Source: Tropicimonas sp047971885
Lineage (GTDB): Bacteria; Pseudomonadota; Alphaproteobacteria; Rhodobacterales; Rhodobacteraceae
Assembly: GCF_047971885.1 (NCBI RefSeq)
Contig: NZ_JBKEAE010000178.1
Coordinates: 1-12,928 of the forward strand
Direction: 5' to 3'
Length of the DNA stretch: 12,928 bases
The position numbers and the translations under genes were made by a program. This document shows, piece by piece, positions 1 through 7,129 of this stretch. The notes under the pieces were generated by a model, which was given only the letters and a program-made list of their open reading frames with translations, was not told the DNA's origin and did no database searches. The stretch's first letter is position 1. Every line of letters starts with the position of its first letter.

Positions 1-591
<591 letters not shown>

Positions 592-622
592 GTGTTTACT
601 ACCTCTCTTAAGGCGATTTGCG

Positions 623-634
623 GGGCCCGGGCCC
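623..634. repeat. 12-bp perfect GC palindrome in the dnaK leader
   Basis: GGGCCCGGGCCC is its own reverse complement. It lies inside the predicted dnaK 5' untranslated region, about 16 bases upstream of the Shine-Dalgarno. In RNA it could form a small GGGC/GCCC hairpin or take part in larger pairings. Whether it has a role is unknown; in GC-rich DNA it may be chance. Confidence 0.4.
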
Positions 635-699
635 TGTCAGGCTCCCGCTCCCCTATCCCAATTTGCGCCGGCCGGCTGCCCGGCCTGGCATCCCGGGGT

Positions 700-728
700 A
701 TATAGGAGTGGAGTTCTGACCCTGCAAG
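700..728 (-). promoter_or_regulatory. RpoH (sigma-32)-type heat-shock promoter for dnaK
   Basis: On the minus strand CTTGCA (723-728) is followed after CTTG by 18 bases and then CCTATAT (700-706). This matches the alphaproteobacterial heat-shock promoter consensus as I recall it (CTTG, 17-18 bases, CYTATNT). It is placed correctly to start a transcript near 690, with a leader of roughly 100 bases before the dnaK ATG. The match is seen in the sequence; use by RpoH is inferred. The same AT-rich core (TATATA, 699-704) also faces alkB, but no good -35 for that direction is visible. Confidence 0.75.
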
Positions 729-759
729 CGGCGATGCGACGCGAATTGGTGGTGAAAAC

Positions 760-1392
760 ATGAGCAAAACGTCTCCCGCTGCGCCCCCGTCGCCAACCCT
801 GACGATTCGCGGCGCGGCGCTCTACCGGGAGATAATCCCGCAAGCGGCACAACGGGCGATACTGGAGGACATAGGCGAGGTGGTCCGTCAGGCGCCGCTC
901 TTCGCCCCCGTCACGGCGCGGGGAAAGCCGATGTCGGTGCGCATGACCTCGGCCGGTGCGGTGGGCTGGGTAAGCGATCGCGGCGGCTATCGGTATCAGG
1001 CGCTTCATCCCCGGGGCACGCCGTGGCCGGCGATTCCCGATTCGGTTCTCGGGATCTGGCATCGGGTTGCCGGGCCGGCGCGAATGCCTGACTGCTGCCT
1101 TGTGAACCACTACGGCGCCGAGGCGCGAATGGGATTGCATCAGGACCGGGACGAGGCCGATCTGACGCAGCCAGTGGTCTCGATATCGCTGGGCGATGCG
1201 GCGCTGTTCCGCATCGGCAATCCGGCGCGCGGCGGCAAAACCGAATCCGTCTGGCTTTCCTCCGGCGACGTTCTGGTGCTGGGCGGGGCAGCACGCCTGC
1301 TCTATCACGGCATCGACCGGATTCGGCCCGGCAGTTCGGCGCTTCTGCCGCAGGGCGGGCGCATCAACCTGACGCTCCGGGTGGCGCGCTGA
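760..1392 (+). CDS. alkB: Alpha-ketoglutarate-dependent dioxygenase AlkB
   Basis: Fe(II)/2-oxoglutarate dioxygenase that removes methyl groups from N1-methyladenine and N3-methylcytosine in DNA and RNA by oxidation. The 210-residue length is normal for bacterial AlkB (E. coli 216). All key residues are visible: iron ligands H127 and D129 in HQDRDE and H183 in LYHGI; 2-oxoglutarate contacts in NHYG (N116, Y118) and in RINLTLR (R201, N203, R207). The substrate-lid residues equivalent to E. coli W69 and Y76 appear as W70 and Y77, and the E. coli D135 counterpart as D131. The Shine-Dalgarno (GGTGG about 6 bases before ATG) is weak. It stands alone, divergent from dnaK, rather than in an ada operon. 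I see no Ada-type operator. Function is secure; regulation is not evident. Confidence 0.96.
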   Translation: MSKTSPAAPPSPTLTIRGAALYREIIPQAAQRAILEDIGEVVRQAPLFAPVTARGKPMSVRMTSAGAVGWVSDRGGYRYQALHPRGTPWPAIPDSVLGIWHRVAGPARMPDCCLVNHYGAEARMGLHQDRDEADLTQPVVSISLGDAALFRIGNPARGGKTESVWLSSGDVLVLGGAARLLYHGIDRIRPGSSALLPQGGRINLTLRVAR

Positions 1393-1394
1393 AA

Positions 1395-1422
1395 CCGGGA
1401 CACGCCCGGCAGGAGCTTGCCG
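1395..1422 (+). other. Small overlapping inverted repeats in the alkB-cysQ gap
   Basis: CCGGG (1395-1399) pairs with CCCGG (1405-1409), and CGGCA (1407-1411) pairs with TGCCG (1418-1422), directly after the alkB stop. The arms are five bases each and mutually exclusive, and no T-run follows, so this is at best a weak terminator or an RNA 3' end. The rest of the gap ends in an AT-rich TTATTTTAC patch just before the cysQ ribosome site, with no matching -35 box. Confidence 0.25.
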
Positions 1423-1512
1423 TCGTGCCCCCGGGAGCCGATAAGGCACCTGAATGCGGATGGCGCGATTCATCCTCGGGGTGGACATTCCTTATTTTAC
1501 AAGGAGATGAAA

Positions 1513-2313
1513 ATGGACTTCGACCGATTGACCCCCGTGATCCGGCGGCTCGCGCTGGAGGCGGGAGAGGCGATCATGGAGATATACAACTCCGACGGCT
1601 TTGAAATCCGCGCAAAGCCGGATGAAAGCCCGGTCACCGCCGCCGACGAAGCGGCCGACAGGCTTATCGCCGCCGGTCTGGCCGAGGCTTTTCCGGATGT
1701 TCTGGTCGTGACCGAGGAACAGGCGGAATCGCATGCGCAACGGGCAGCGAGCTTTCTGATCGTCGATCCGCTCGACGGCACCAAGGAGTTCGTAAGGCGC
1801 CGCGGCGAGTTCCCGGTGAACATCGCCTATGTGGAAAACGGCGGACCGGTGCGCGGCGTGGTCTATGCCCCGGCCAGGGGTCGGCTGTTCTACACCAATG
1901 CCAGCGGGCGTTCGGTCGAGGAGAGCGGCGATTTTGCAAGGGACTCCGCCGGCCCGGTCCGGCCGCTTTCGGTCGGCACACCCGACAACGCGGCGCTGAT
2001 GGTCGTTGCCTCGAAATCGCACCGCGATCAGGCGACCGACGATTACATCGCCCGCTATGCGGTCGGCGATCTGACCAGCGCCGGATCGTCGCTGAAATTC
2101 TGCCTCGTCGCGGCGGGCGAGGCCGATCTCTATCCCAGGCTCGGCCGGACGATGGAATGGGACACTGCCGCGGCAGATGCGGTGTTGCGGGGGGCCGGCG
2201 GGCGAATGGTGCGCTTCGACGATCATTCGGAGTTTCTCTACGGCAAGCCGGGCTACGAGAACCCGTTCTTCATCGCCTTCGCGCCGGGGGTCGATCTCAA
2301 GGCGCCGGCATAG
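1513..2313 (+). CDS. cysQ: 3'(2'),5'-bisphosphate nucleotidase CysQ
   Basis: Mg-dependent, Li-sensitive phosphatase of the inositol monophosphatase superfamily. It hydrolyses 3'-phosphoadenosine 5'-phosphate to AMP, clearing the by-product of PAPS-dependent sulfate assimilation and sulfation. Seen in the 266-residue product: the metal-binding EE at 68-69, DPLDGT at 85-90, GSSLKF at 191-196, and WDTAAADAVLRGAGG starting at W216 with metal ligand D217. The combination KEFVRRRGEFPVNIAYV and DLYPRLGRTMEWDTAA is CysQ-like rather than SuhB-like. The ATG at 1513 was chosen because AAGGAG (1501-1506) lies six bases before it; the frame stays open upstream to 1417, but that part has no ribosome site and no conserved sequence. 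It lies between alkB and galU without other sulfur genes, so it is probably a housekeeping gene here. Confidence 0.95.
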   Translation: MDFDRLTPVIRRLALEAGEAIMEIYNSDGFEIRAKPDESPVTAADEAADRLIAAGLAEAFPDVLVVTEEQAESHAQRAASFLIVDPLDGTKEFVRRRGEFPVNIAYVENGGPVRGVVYAPARGRLFYTNASGRSVEESGDFARDSAGPVRPLSVGTPDNAALMVVASKSHRDQATDDYIARYAVGDLTSAGSSLKFCLVAAGEADLYPRLGRTMEWDTAAADAVLRGAGGRMVRFDDHSEFLYGKPGYENPFFIAFAPGVDLKAPA

Positions 2314-2379
2314 CCGGCCCGGCATGGCAACCCGTGCGGCAATCGGCGGAAAACAGGCGATTTCAACGCGGCAACTGAG

Positions 2380-2411
2380 CGGGAAACAGCCGCGACAGAA
2401 TCCGTTTCCCG
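2380..2411. repeat. 8-bp inverted repeat in the cysQ-galU gap
   Basis: CGGGAAAC (2380-2387) and GTTTCCCG (2404-2411) are perfect reverse complements separated by 16 bases. The spacing, about two helical turns centre to centre, would suit a dimeric DNA-binding protein as well as an RNA hairpin. No T-run follows, so it is not a standard terminator. Function unknown. Confidence 0.45.
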
Positions 2412-2443
2412 ATGATCGCCACCGATTGTCCACGACATCCCAC

Positions 2444-2467
2444 GCCGACATCCGTTATGGTGTCGGC
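2444..2467 (+). other. Hairpin in the galU leader
   Basis: GCCGACA-t-CC (2444-2453) pairs with GGTGTCGGC (2459-2467), giving nine base pairs with one bulged T and a GTTAT loop. It ends 69 bases before the galU ATG. The bases after it are not T-rich, so intrinsic termination is unlikely; an RNA stability or leader element, or the 3' end of the cysQ transcript, are possible. Confidence 0.45.
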
Positions 2468-2536
2468 AACCCCGCGCAACGGCGCCGGCCGGCCCGGCAG
2501 CCTCGCGGGAAATACAGACCAGAAGGAACTTGGCAC

Positions 2537-3430
2537 ATGAAACGCAAGGTCACAAAAGCCGTCTTTCCGGTGGCGGGGCTCGGGACACGGTTCCTTCCCG
2601 CAACCAAGTCGGTGCCGAAGGAAATCATGACCCTGGTCGACCGGCCGCTCATTCAATACGCCATCGACGAGGCGCGTGCCGCCGGAATCAAGGAATTCAT
2701 CTTCGTGACCTCGCGCGGCAAGAGCGCGCTGGAGGATTATTTCGACCGCGCACCCGAGCTCGAGGCCGCGCTTGAAACCAAGGGCAAGCAGGATTTGCTC
2801 GAGGCGCTCGAACAGACCTACATGGAGAGCGGCGCGATCGCCTATATCCGTCAGCACCGGCCGCTGGGCCTGGGGCACGCGGTATGGTGCGCCCGCCGCC
2901 TGATCGGCGACGAACCCTTCGCCGTCATGCTTCCCGACGACGTGATCGCCGGCGAGAAGAGTTGTCTGCAACAGATGGTCGAGGCGCACGAGGAAACCGG
3001 CGGCTGCATGGTCGCCGCGATGGAGGTTCCGCCGAGCAGGACCTCGTCCTACGGTGTCCTTGATGTAAAGGAGGGGAATGGCCGGCTGATGCGCCTGCGC
3101 GGCATGGTCGAAAAGCCCGCCGCCGGAACGGCACCGTCGAATCTGGCGGTGATCGGCCGTTACATCCTGACCCCACAGGTGATGGAAAACCTGAACCGGA
3201 TGAAGAAGGGCGCGGGGGGCGAAATCCAGCTTACCGATGCCATCGCCGACGAACTGGTGGCCGGGCGCGATGTCTTCGGCTACCAGTTCGAGGGCGACCG
3301 GTTCGACTGCGGCTCGAAATCGGGCTTCCTGCAGGCCACCGTCGCCTTCGGGCTGTCACGTCCGGACCTGCGCGACGAGCTTGCCAGGTATCTCGACAAC
3401 CTGATGGCACACCGGAACGCGGCCCAGTAA
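2537..3430 (+). CDS. galU: UTP-glucose-1-phosphate uridylyltransferase GalU
   Basis: Makes UDP-glucose and pyrophosphate from UTP and glucose 1-phosphate. UDP-glucose is the precursor for LPS, exopolysaccharide and other glucosides, and the substrate of GalE next door. The 297-residue product has the nucleotidyltransferase signature AGLGTRFLPATKSVPKE at residues 13-29, the metal/UTP loop LPDD at 132-135, VEKP at 191-194, GGEIQLTDAI at 227-236 and DCGSK at 257-261, all standard for bacterial GalU. The ATG at 2537 follows AGAAGGA (2521-2527) at a normal distance and begins exactly at the family N terminus (MKRKVTKAVFPVAG); the open frame further upstream is non-coding. galE follows after 15 bases, so the two form an operon. 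A 223-base leader with two inverted repeats precedes it. Confidence 0.97.
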   Translation: MKRKVTKAVFPVAGLGTRFLPATKSVPKEIMTLVDRPLIQYAIDEARAAGIKEFIFVTSRGKSALEDYFDRAPELEAALETKGKQDLLEALEQTYMESGAIAYIRQHRPLGLGHAVWCARRLIGDEPFAVMLPDDVIAGEKSCLQQMVEAHEETGGCMVAAMEVPPSRTSSYGVLDVKEGNGRLMRLRGMVEKPAAGTAPSNLAVIGRYILTPQVMENLNRMKKGAGGEIQLTDAIADELVAGRDVFGYQFEGDRFDCGSKSGFLQATVAFGLSRPDLRDELARYLDNLMAHRNAAQ

Positions 3431-3445
3431 GCGCAGGATACCGAC

Positions 3446-4429
3446 ATGACGAAAATTCTGGTCACCGGCGGGGCGGGATATATCGGCTCGCACGCCTGCA
3501 AGGTGCTGGCCCGCGAAGGCTATACGCCCGTCGTCTTCGACAACCTATCGACCGGATGGGAGCAGGCGGCGAAGTTCGGACCGCTCGAAAGGGGCGACCT
3601 GCTCGACCGGGCGCAGATCGATGCGGCCTTCGCGCGCCACAGGCCGGCGGCGGTCATGCATTTCGCCGCCCTCAGCCAGGTGGGCGAATCCATGCTGGTG
3701 CCGGGCTGGTACTGGCGGTCGAACATCCTCGGCGCCGCCAACCTTGCCGAAGCGGCCGTCGCCGCCGGATGCCAGCGGTTCATCTTCTCCTCGACCTGCG
3801 CGACATACGGCGATCAGGATGGCGTGGTTCTGGACGAAAACAGCCTTCAGGCGCCGATCAACGCCTACGGCGCCTCGAAACGGGCGATCGAGGATCTGCT
3901 GTCGAATTTCGACGCCAGCTTCGGTCTGAAAAACGTGATCTTCCGCTACTTCAACGTCGCCGGCGCCGACGAAGAGGCCGAAGTGGGCGAGTTTCATCAG
4001 CCCGAGACCCATCTCATTCCGCTGGTGCTCGACGCCATCGACGGAACGCGCCCGAAACTGACGATCTACGGAACCGATTACGATACGCCCGACGGCACCT
4101 GCATCCGCGACTACGTTCACGTGATGGATCTGGTCGAGGCGCATGTACTGGGGCTGAAATGGCTCGAATCCGGGCGCGACAGCCGTGCCTTCAACCTCGG
4201 CACCGGCAGCGGATTCTCGGTGCGCGAGGTGATGGATGCCGCCGGTGCGGTGACCAACCGGGCTGTTCCGTTCGAGGAAGGGCCGCGCCGTGCCGGCGAC
4301 GCAACGCGGCTGGTCTCGGGCAGCAACCGCGCCATCGACGAACTGGGCTGGCAACCACGCCGTTCAACCATGCCGCAGATGATCGGCGATGCGTGGCGCT
4401 GGCACAAGACCGGGGGTTACGGCGCGTAG
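3446..4429 (+). CDS. galE: UDP-glucose 4-epimerase GalE
   Basis: Cytosolic NAD-dependent epimerase interconverting UDP-glucose and UDP-galactose, feeding galactose into LPS or exopolysaccharide. The 327-residue protein is an extended short-chain dehydrogenase: Rossmann motif GGAGYIG at 8-14, acidic residue after beta-2 in FDN (D32), the SSTCATYG segment holding the catalytic Ser/Thr near 116-117, and the catalytic YGASK with Y141 and K145. The C-terminal part has RDYVHVMDL and NLGTGSGFSVREV, as in GalE. The start follows galU by 15 bases with only a weak AGGA-type ribosome site, which suggests coupling to galU. With no galK, galT or lac genes nearby, a biosynthetic role is more likely than Leloir catabolism. 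A UDP-N-acetyl sugar side activity cannot be judged from sequence. Confidence 0.95.
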   Translation: MTKILVTGGAGYIGSHACKVLAREGYTPVVFDNLSTGWEQAAKFGPLERGDLLDRAQIDAAFARHRPAAVMHFAALSQVGESMLVPGWYWRSNILGAANLAEAAVAAGCQRFIFSSTCATYGDQDGVVLDENSLQAPINAYGASKRAIEDLLSNFDASFGLKNVIFRYFNVAGADEEAEVGEFHQPETHLIPLVLDAIDGTRPKLTIYGTDYDTPDGTCIRDYVHVMDLVEAHVLGLKWLESGRDSRAFNLGTGSGFSVREVMDAAGAVTNRAVPFEEGPRRAGDATRLVSGSNRAIDELGWQPRRSTMPQMIGDAWRWHKTGGYGA

Positions 4430-4491
4430 GAGGCCGGCTCTCGGCTCTGCCGCATGACCGGCCGAACCGGCGATCAGGGGGATTATGCCGA

Positions 4492-4956
4492 TCAGGCGGC
4501 CTGGGGCGAGACCCCCGCCGTCAGCACCGTATAGAGCGTTCCCGGATTGTCGTTTGCCCGCAGCTTGGCACAGACGGCGCTGTCGCGCATGGTGCGCGAG
4601 ATCAGCGCCAGCGCCTTCAGGTGGTCCACCCCCGACCCTTCGGGCGCGAACAGGGCAAAGACCAGATCGACCGGCTGCCGGTCGACCGCGTCGTAATCGA
4701 GCGGTCGCTCGATCTTGAGAAAGACCCCGTGGATCTGCGTTGCCAGGGCGAGCCGGGCGTGGGGCAGGGCAACGCCCTTGCCCACCCCGGTCGGACCCAG
4801 ACGCTCGCGGTCGAGCAATGCCTCGACCGCGAGGGACGCATCGATCCCATAGGCCGCTTCCGCGATTTCGGCGAGCCGCAGAAACAACCGCTTCTTGCTG
4901 CTCGCCTCGGAGATCACCTTGACCGCCTCGGGTCTCAGGATGCTCGAAAGGTCCAT
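4492..4956 (-). CDS. ptsN: PTS IIA-like nitrogen regulatory protein PtsN (EIIA-Ntr)
   Basis: Phosphoacceptor of the nitrogen phosphotransferase system. It takes phosphate from NPr and regulates partners such as potassium transport and sensor kinases by protein contact rather than by moving sugar. The 154-residue length matches the family. The phosphorylated histidine is H66 in GVGKGVALPHAR, equivalent to E. coli H73. The downstream LVFALFAPEG..DHLKALALISR segment is also typical. The stop overlaps nothing and the gene converges with galE, 62 bases away. It follows hpf by 37 bases in the same direction, the usual hpf-ptsN pair, and is probably cotranscribed with it. The ribosome site (ACAGGA) lies closer to the ATG than ideal. 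No EI-Ntr or NPr gene is in the window. Identification is secure. Confidence 0.95.
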   Translation of the reverse strand: MDLSSILRPEAVKVISEASSKKRLFLRLAEIAEAAYGIDASLAVEALLDRERLGPTGVGKGVALPHARLALATQIHGVFLKIERPLDYDAVDRQPVDLVFALFAPEGSGVDHLKALALISRTMRDSAVCAKLRANDNPGTLYTVLTAGVSPQAA

Positions 4957-4993
4957 GTCCTGTCCGCTCGCCTCGGCTTTCGCCTGGGCCGGA

Positions 4994-5572
4994 TCAACCT
5001 CCGGATTTCGGATCGATCCAGCCGATGTTTCCGTCTTCGCGGCGATACACCACGTTCACTCCGTCCCTGCCTTCGGGCCGGAACACAAGAACCGGCGCGC
5101 CGGCGAGTTCCATCTGCATGACGGCTTCGCCCACGCTCAGATTTGGGATCTGCGTTTCCATCTCCGCGATGATGATCGGCTGGAGATAGTCGGTTTCCTG
5201 ATCCTCGCTCCCCTCGTCAGATGCGGCGAGGATATACGAGGCCGCGCCGTAGACTTCAACCGGCTCCTTGCGATCCTTGTGATGATCCTTGAGCCGTCGC
5301 TTGTAGCGGCGAAGCTGCTTTTCCATCTTTTCGCGGCAATCGTCGAAGGCTGCGTAGATGTCGCTCGCACGCCCCTTTGCGGTGCTGTTCAAACCGGTCG
5401 AAAGATGTACAGTCGCCTCGCACAGATACTCGTGAGCACGCTTCGAGAAGATCACCTGGGCATCCGTGGGCCGCTCCGCGTATTTCGCGACCGCTTCGCC
5501 CAGCTCCGACCGGACATGATCTTGCAGGGCTGAACCGATGTCGATCTGGTGACCACTGATCTGATAGCGCAT
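4994..5572 (-). CDS. hpf: Ribosome hibernation promotion factor, long form (HPF/RaiA family)
   Basis: Binds the 30S decoding site in stationary phase or starvation and dimerises 70S ribosomes into inactive 100S particles. The 192-residue product is the long form: an N-terminal ribosome-binding domain at about 1-97 (MRYQISGHQIDIGSAL, basic helix REKMEKQLRRYKRRLK), an acidic linker at about 98-130 (SDEGSEDQETDYL), and the C-terminal dimerisation domain at about 132-190 (VGEAVMQMELAGAPVLVFR, VNVVYRREDGNIGWIDP). The short E. coli Hpf lacks the last domain. The ATG at 5572 has a strong TAAGGAGG ribosome site four bases upstream (5577-5584). ptsN follows by 37 bases. A possible promoter lies at 5745-5774. 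The rpoN gene, often found just upstream in other alphaproteobacteria, is missing here. Confidence 0.95.
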   Translation of the reverse strand: MRYQISGHQIDIGSALQDHVRSELGEAVAKYAERPTDAQVIFSKRAHEYLCEATVHLSTGLNSTAKGRASDIYAAFDDCREKMEKQLRRYKRRLKDHHKDRKEPVEVYGAASYILAASDEGSEDQETDYLQPIIIAEMETQIPNLSVGEAVMQMELAGAPVLVFRPEGRDGVNVVYRREDGNIGWIDPKSGG

Positions 5573-5576
5573 CTCG

Positions 5577-5584
5577 CCTCCTTA
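5577..5584 (-). promoter_or_regulatory. Strong ribosome binding site of hpf
   Basis: TAAGGAGG on the minus strand is a near-complete anti-16S match, four bases before the hpf ATG. It is the strongest such site of the genes in this window and fixes the hpf start. Confidence 0.8.
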
Positions 5585-5744
5585 CAGTTGAGTTTGGTCC
5601 GCTCACCGGAAGGTGGGCGAAACCGATGGAAAATTCGTTGAGAAGGGCCGGATCGCAAGACTGGTCCGCCTGCCGCGACCGGCCTGTCGGCGGGTTGCTG
5701 ATCCGGCTTGTTCGATGGCGAAAAACTCAGGCATCTTCCCTCTC

Positions 5745-5774
5745 ATTTGGCGCCGGAACCATACCCGTTGTCAA
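5745..5774 (-). promoter_or_regulatory. Possible sigma-70-type promoter for hpf-ptsN
   Basis: In the 272-base gap between lptB and hpf, a perfect TTGACA (5769-5774, minus strand) is followed after 18 bases by CCAAAT (5745-5750). The -35 is ideal and the -10 poor (three of six), a pattern common in GC-rich alphaproteobacteria. It would give a leader of about 165 bases. A short CGCCG-CTG-CGGCG hairpin (5803-5815) between it and lptB could mark the end of the lpt transcript. Inferred, not certain. Confidence 0.4.
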
Positions 5775-5844
5775 CGCCGTCATATCGGGGACCGTTGAAT
5801 TTCGCCGCAGCGGCGCACCCGGAACGGGCATCCCGAAAGCTGCT

Positions 5845-6609
5845 TCAGCCGATACGGAAATTCTGCCCCAGATAGACGCGGCGCACGTTCTCGTCGCGCA
5901 CCACATCCTCGGCGGTACCGCTCATCAGCACCTTCCCGTCATGCAGGATATAGGCGCGATCGACGATCTCCAGGGTCTCGCGCACGTTGTGATCGGTGAT
6001 CAGCACGCCAATGCCGCGATTCTTGAGATCCATGACCAGATGCCGGATATCGCCGACCGAAATCGGATCGACGCCGGCGAAGGGTTCGTCGAGCAGCAGG
6101 TAGTTGGGGTCCGCCGCCAGGCAGCGCGCGATCTCGACCCGCCGCCGCTCTCCACCCGAAAGCGACAGCGCCGAGGCGCGCCTGAGATGCTCGATACCGA
6201 ATTCCGACAGCAGATCCTCGAGCCGTTCGCGCCGCTTGTGACGGTCCTTCACCGCGATCTCGAGAATCGCCATGACGTTGTCTTCGACCGACATGCCACG
6301 GAAGATCGACACCTCCTGCGGCAGGTAGCCGATGCCATAGCGCGCGCGCCGGTACATCGGCAGCGTGGTGACATCGCGCCCGTCGATCTGCACCAGCCCG
6401 CTGTCGGGCGTGACCAGGCCGGCCACGGAATAGAAGCACGTCGTCTTGCCCGACCCGTTGGGCCCGAGCAGCGCCACCACCTCGCCGCGCTGAAGGTTCA
6501 TGGTGACGTCGTGGATCACCGGGCGCCGGCGATAGCTTTTGCGCAACTGCACGATCTGCAATCCGCCAGGCCCGGGCGCAACGGACAGGCCACGCTCGGC
6601 GTGTTTCAC
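5845..6609 (-). CDS. lptB: LPS export ABC transporter ATP-binding protein LptB
   Basis: Cytoplasmic ATPase that, as a dimer under LptF/LptG, extracts LPS from the inner membrane and drives it along the Lpt bridge. The 254-residue protein has Walker A GPNGSGKT at 49-56, Q-loop LPQE (Q98), ABC signature LSGGE at 150-154, Walker B LLLDE at 171-175, DPISVGDI and the H-loop TDHN (H207). YGIGYLPQEVSIFRGMSVEDN and HDGKVLMSGTAEDV are LptB hallmarks that separate it from LivF-type proteins. The start is a GTG at 6609 overlapping the lptA stop as GTGA, with GGAG eight bases upstream, so translation is coupled to lptA. lptF and lptG are not in this window. Confidence 0.96.
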   Translation of the reverse strand: MKHAERGLSVAPGPGGLQIVQLRKSYRRRPVIHDVTMNLQRGEVVALLGPNGSGKTTCFYSVAGLVTPDSGLVQIDGRDVTTLPMYRRARYGIGYLPQEVSIFRGMSVEDNVMAILEIAVKDRHKRRERLEDLLSEFGIEHLRRASALSLSGGERRRVEIARCLAADPNYLLLDEPFAGVDPISVGDIRHLVMDLKNRGIGVLITDHNVRETLEIVDRAYILHDGKVLMSGTAEDVVRDENVRRVYLGQNFRIG

Positions 6610-7118
6610 TGCCCCGGCTCCGCCACTGTCTCGGAATTGAAGACCACCCGTACCCGGCCTTCCATCATGCCGGTCCCGGTTCCGAGGTTCACCGTCAGCT
6701 TCTGGCCGGCCATGGCGTTTTCGCCCTGGGTCAGCACAACGTCTCCGGTCAGGACCACCACCCCGGTTTCGAGCGTGTAAAGCGCCTCGGCGGCTTCGGC
6801 GGCCTCTCCGCCGTTGACCAGCGTCACCCCGCCGGTGGCATGCAGGCTCCTGATCTCGTTACTGCCGGCGGCATTGGTCCCGTAGGTTACATCGACCTTG
6901 TCTCCGGTCATGCGCATCTGCCCCTGACCGATGACGACATTGCCGGTAAAGACCGCCCGGCCATCGCTCTGCCGGACATCGAGCTGATCGGAGGTCACCT
7001 CGACGGGTTTCGAGGAATCGTAGTCCGCCACTCCGAACCCGACCTGCGTTCCCTGCGCGGGAGCTTCGGTCGCAAGAGCGGCAAACAGGGCGGACATCAG
7101 CAGAAAACGGACCGTCAC
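6606..7118 (-). CDS. lptA: LPS transport periplasmic protein LptA
   Basis: Periplasmic OstA-fold protein forming the bridge that carries LPS from the LptBFGC complex to LptD/E in the outer membrane. The start chosen, GTG at 7118, has GAGG nine bases upstream and gives 170 residues beginning MTVRFLLMSALFAALATEAPAQG, a classic signal peptide with probable cleavage after APA (residue 21). An in-frame GTG at 7133, overlapping the lptC stop as GTGA, would add five residues (MRCHA) but has no ribosome site. The mature part holds the repeated beta-strand pattern of OstA (VEVTSDQLDV, AVFTGNVVIGQGQMRMTGDKVDVTY, LTGDVVLTQGENAMAGQKLTVNL). It sits between lptC and lptB, which confirms the call despite low sequence conservation in this family. 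Confidence 0.9.
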   Translation of the reverse strand: MTVRFLLMSALFAALATEAPAQGTQVGFGVADYDSSKPVEVTSDQLDVRQSDGRAVFTGNVVIGQGQMRMTGDKVDVTYGTNAAGSNEIRSLHATGGVTLVNGGEAAEAAEALYTLETGVVVLTGDVVLTQGENAMAGQKLTVNLGTGTGMMEGRVRVVFNSETVAEPGQ

Positions 7119-7129
7119 GGCATGGCACC

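Noticed and set aside
592..760. CIRCE (HrcA) operator upstream of dnaK
   Set aside because: No TTAGCACTC/GAGTGCTAA inverted repeat is present; the region instead matches an RpoH-type promoter.
637..1488. 283-codon minus-strand open frame opposite alkB
   Set aside because: alkB on the plus strand has every catalytic residue; the antisense product is Arg/Pro-rich with no domain.
1417..1512. N-terminal extension of CysQ by 32 residues
   Set aside because: No ribosome site at the upstream ATG, and AAGGAG at 1501-1506 points to ATG 1513, which also matches the family N terminus.
4477..4498. Direct repeat CGATCAGG at the galE/ptsN junction
   Set aside because: Two short copies only, with no target-site duplication, insertion element or attachment-site context; likely chance.
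3556..5121. 521-codon plus-strand open frame spanning galE, the junction and ptsN/hpf
   Set aside because: It is an arginine-rich out-of-frame reading of galE that runs on antisense to ptsN and hpf; it crosses two real convergent genes and has no recognisable domain.
5613..5798. Possible 61-residue protein in the lptB-hpf gap, plus strand
   Set aside because: Composition is Arg/Cys/Pro-rich without a domain, signal or good ribosome site; it opposes the direction of all neighbours. Treated as non-coding.
5626..6780. 384-codon plus-strand open frame opposite lptB and the lptB-hpf gap
   Set aside because: It is antisense to lptB with its intact Walker A, signature and Walker B motifs. The part in the gap (5626-5844) has no ribosome site and no conserved look.
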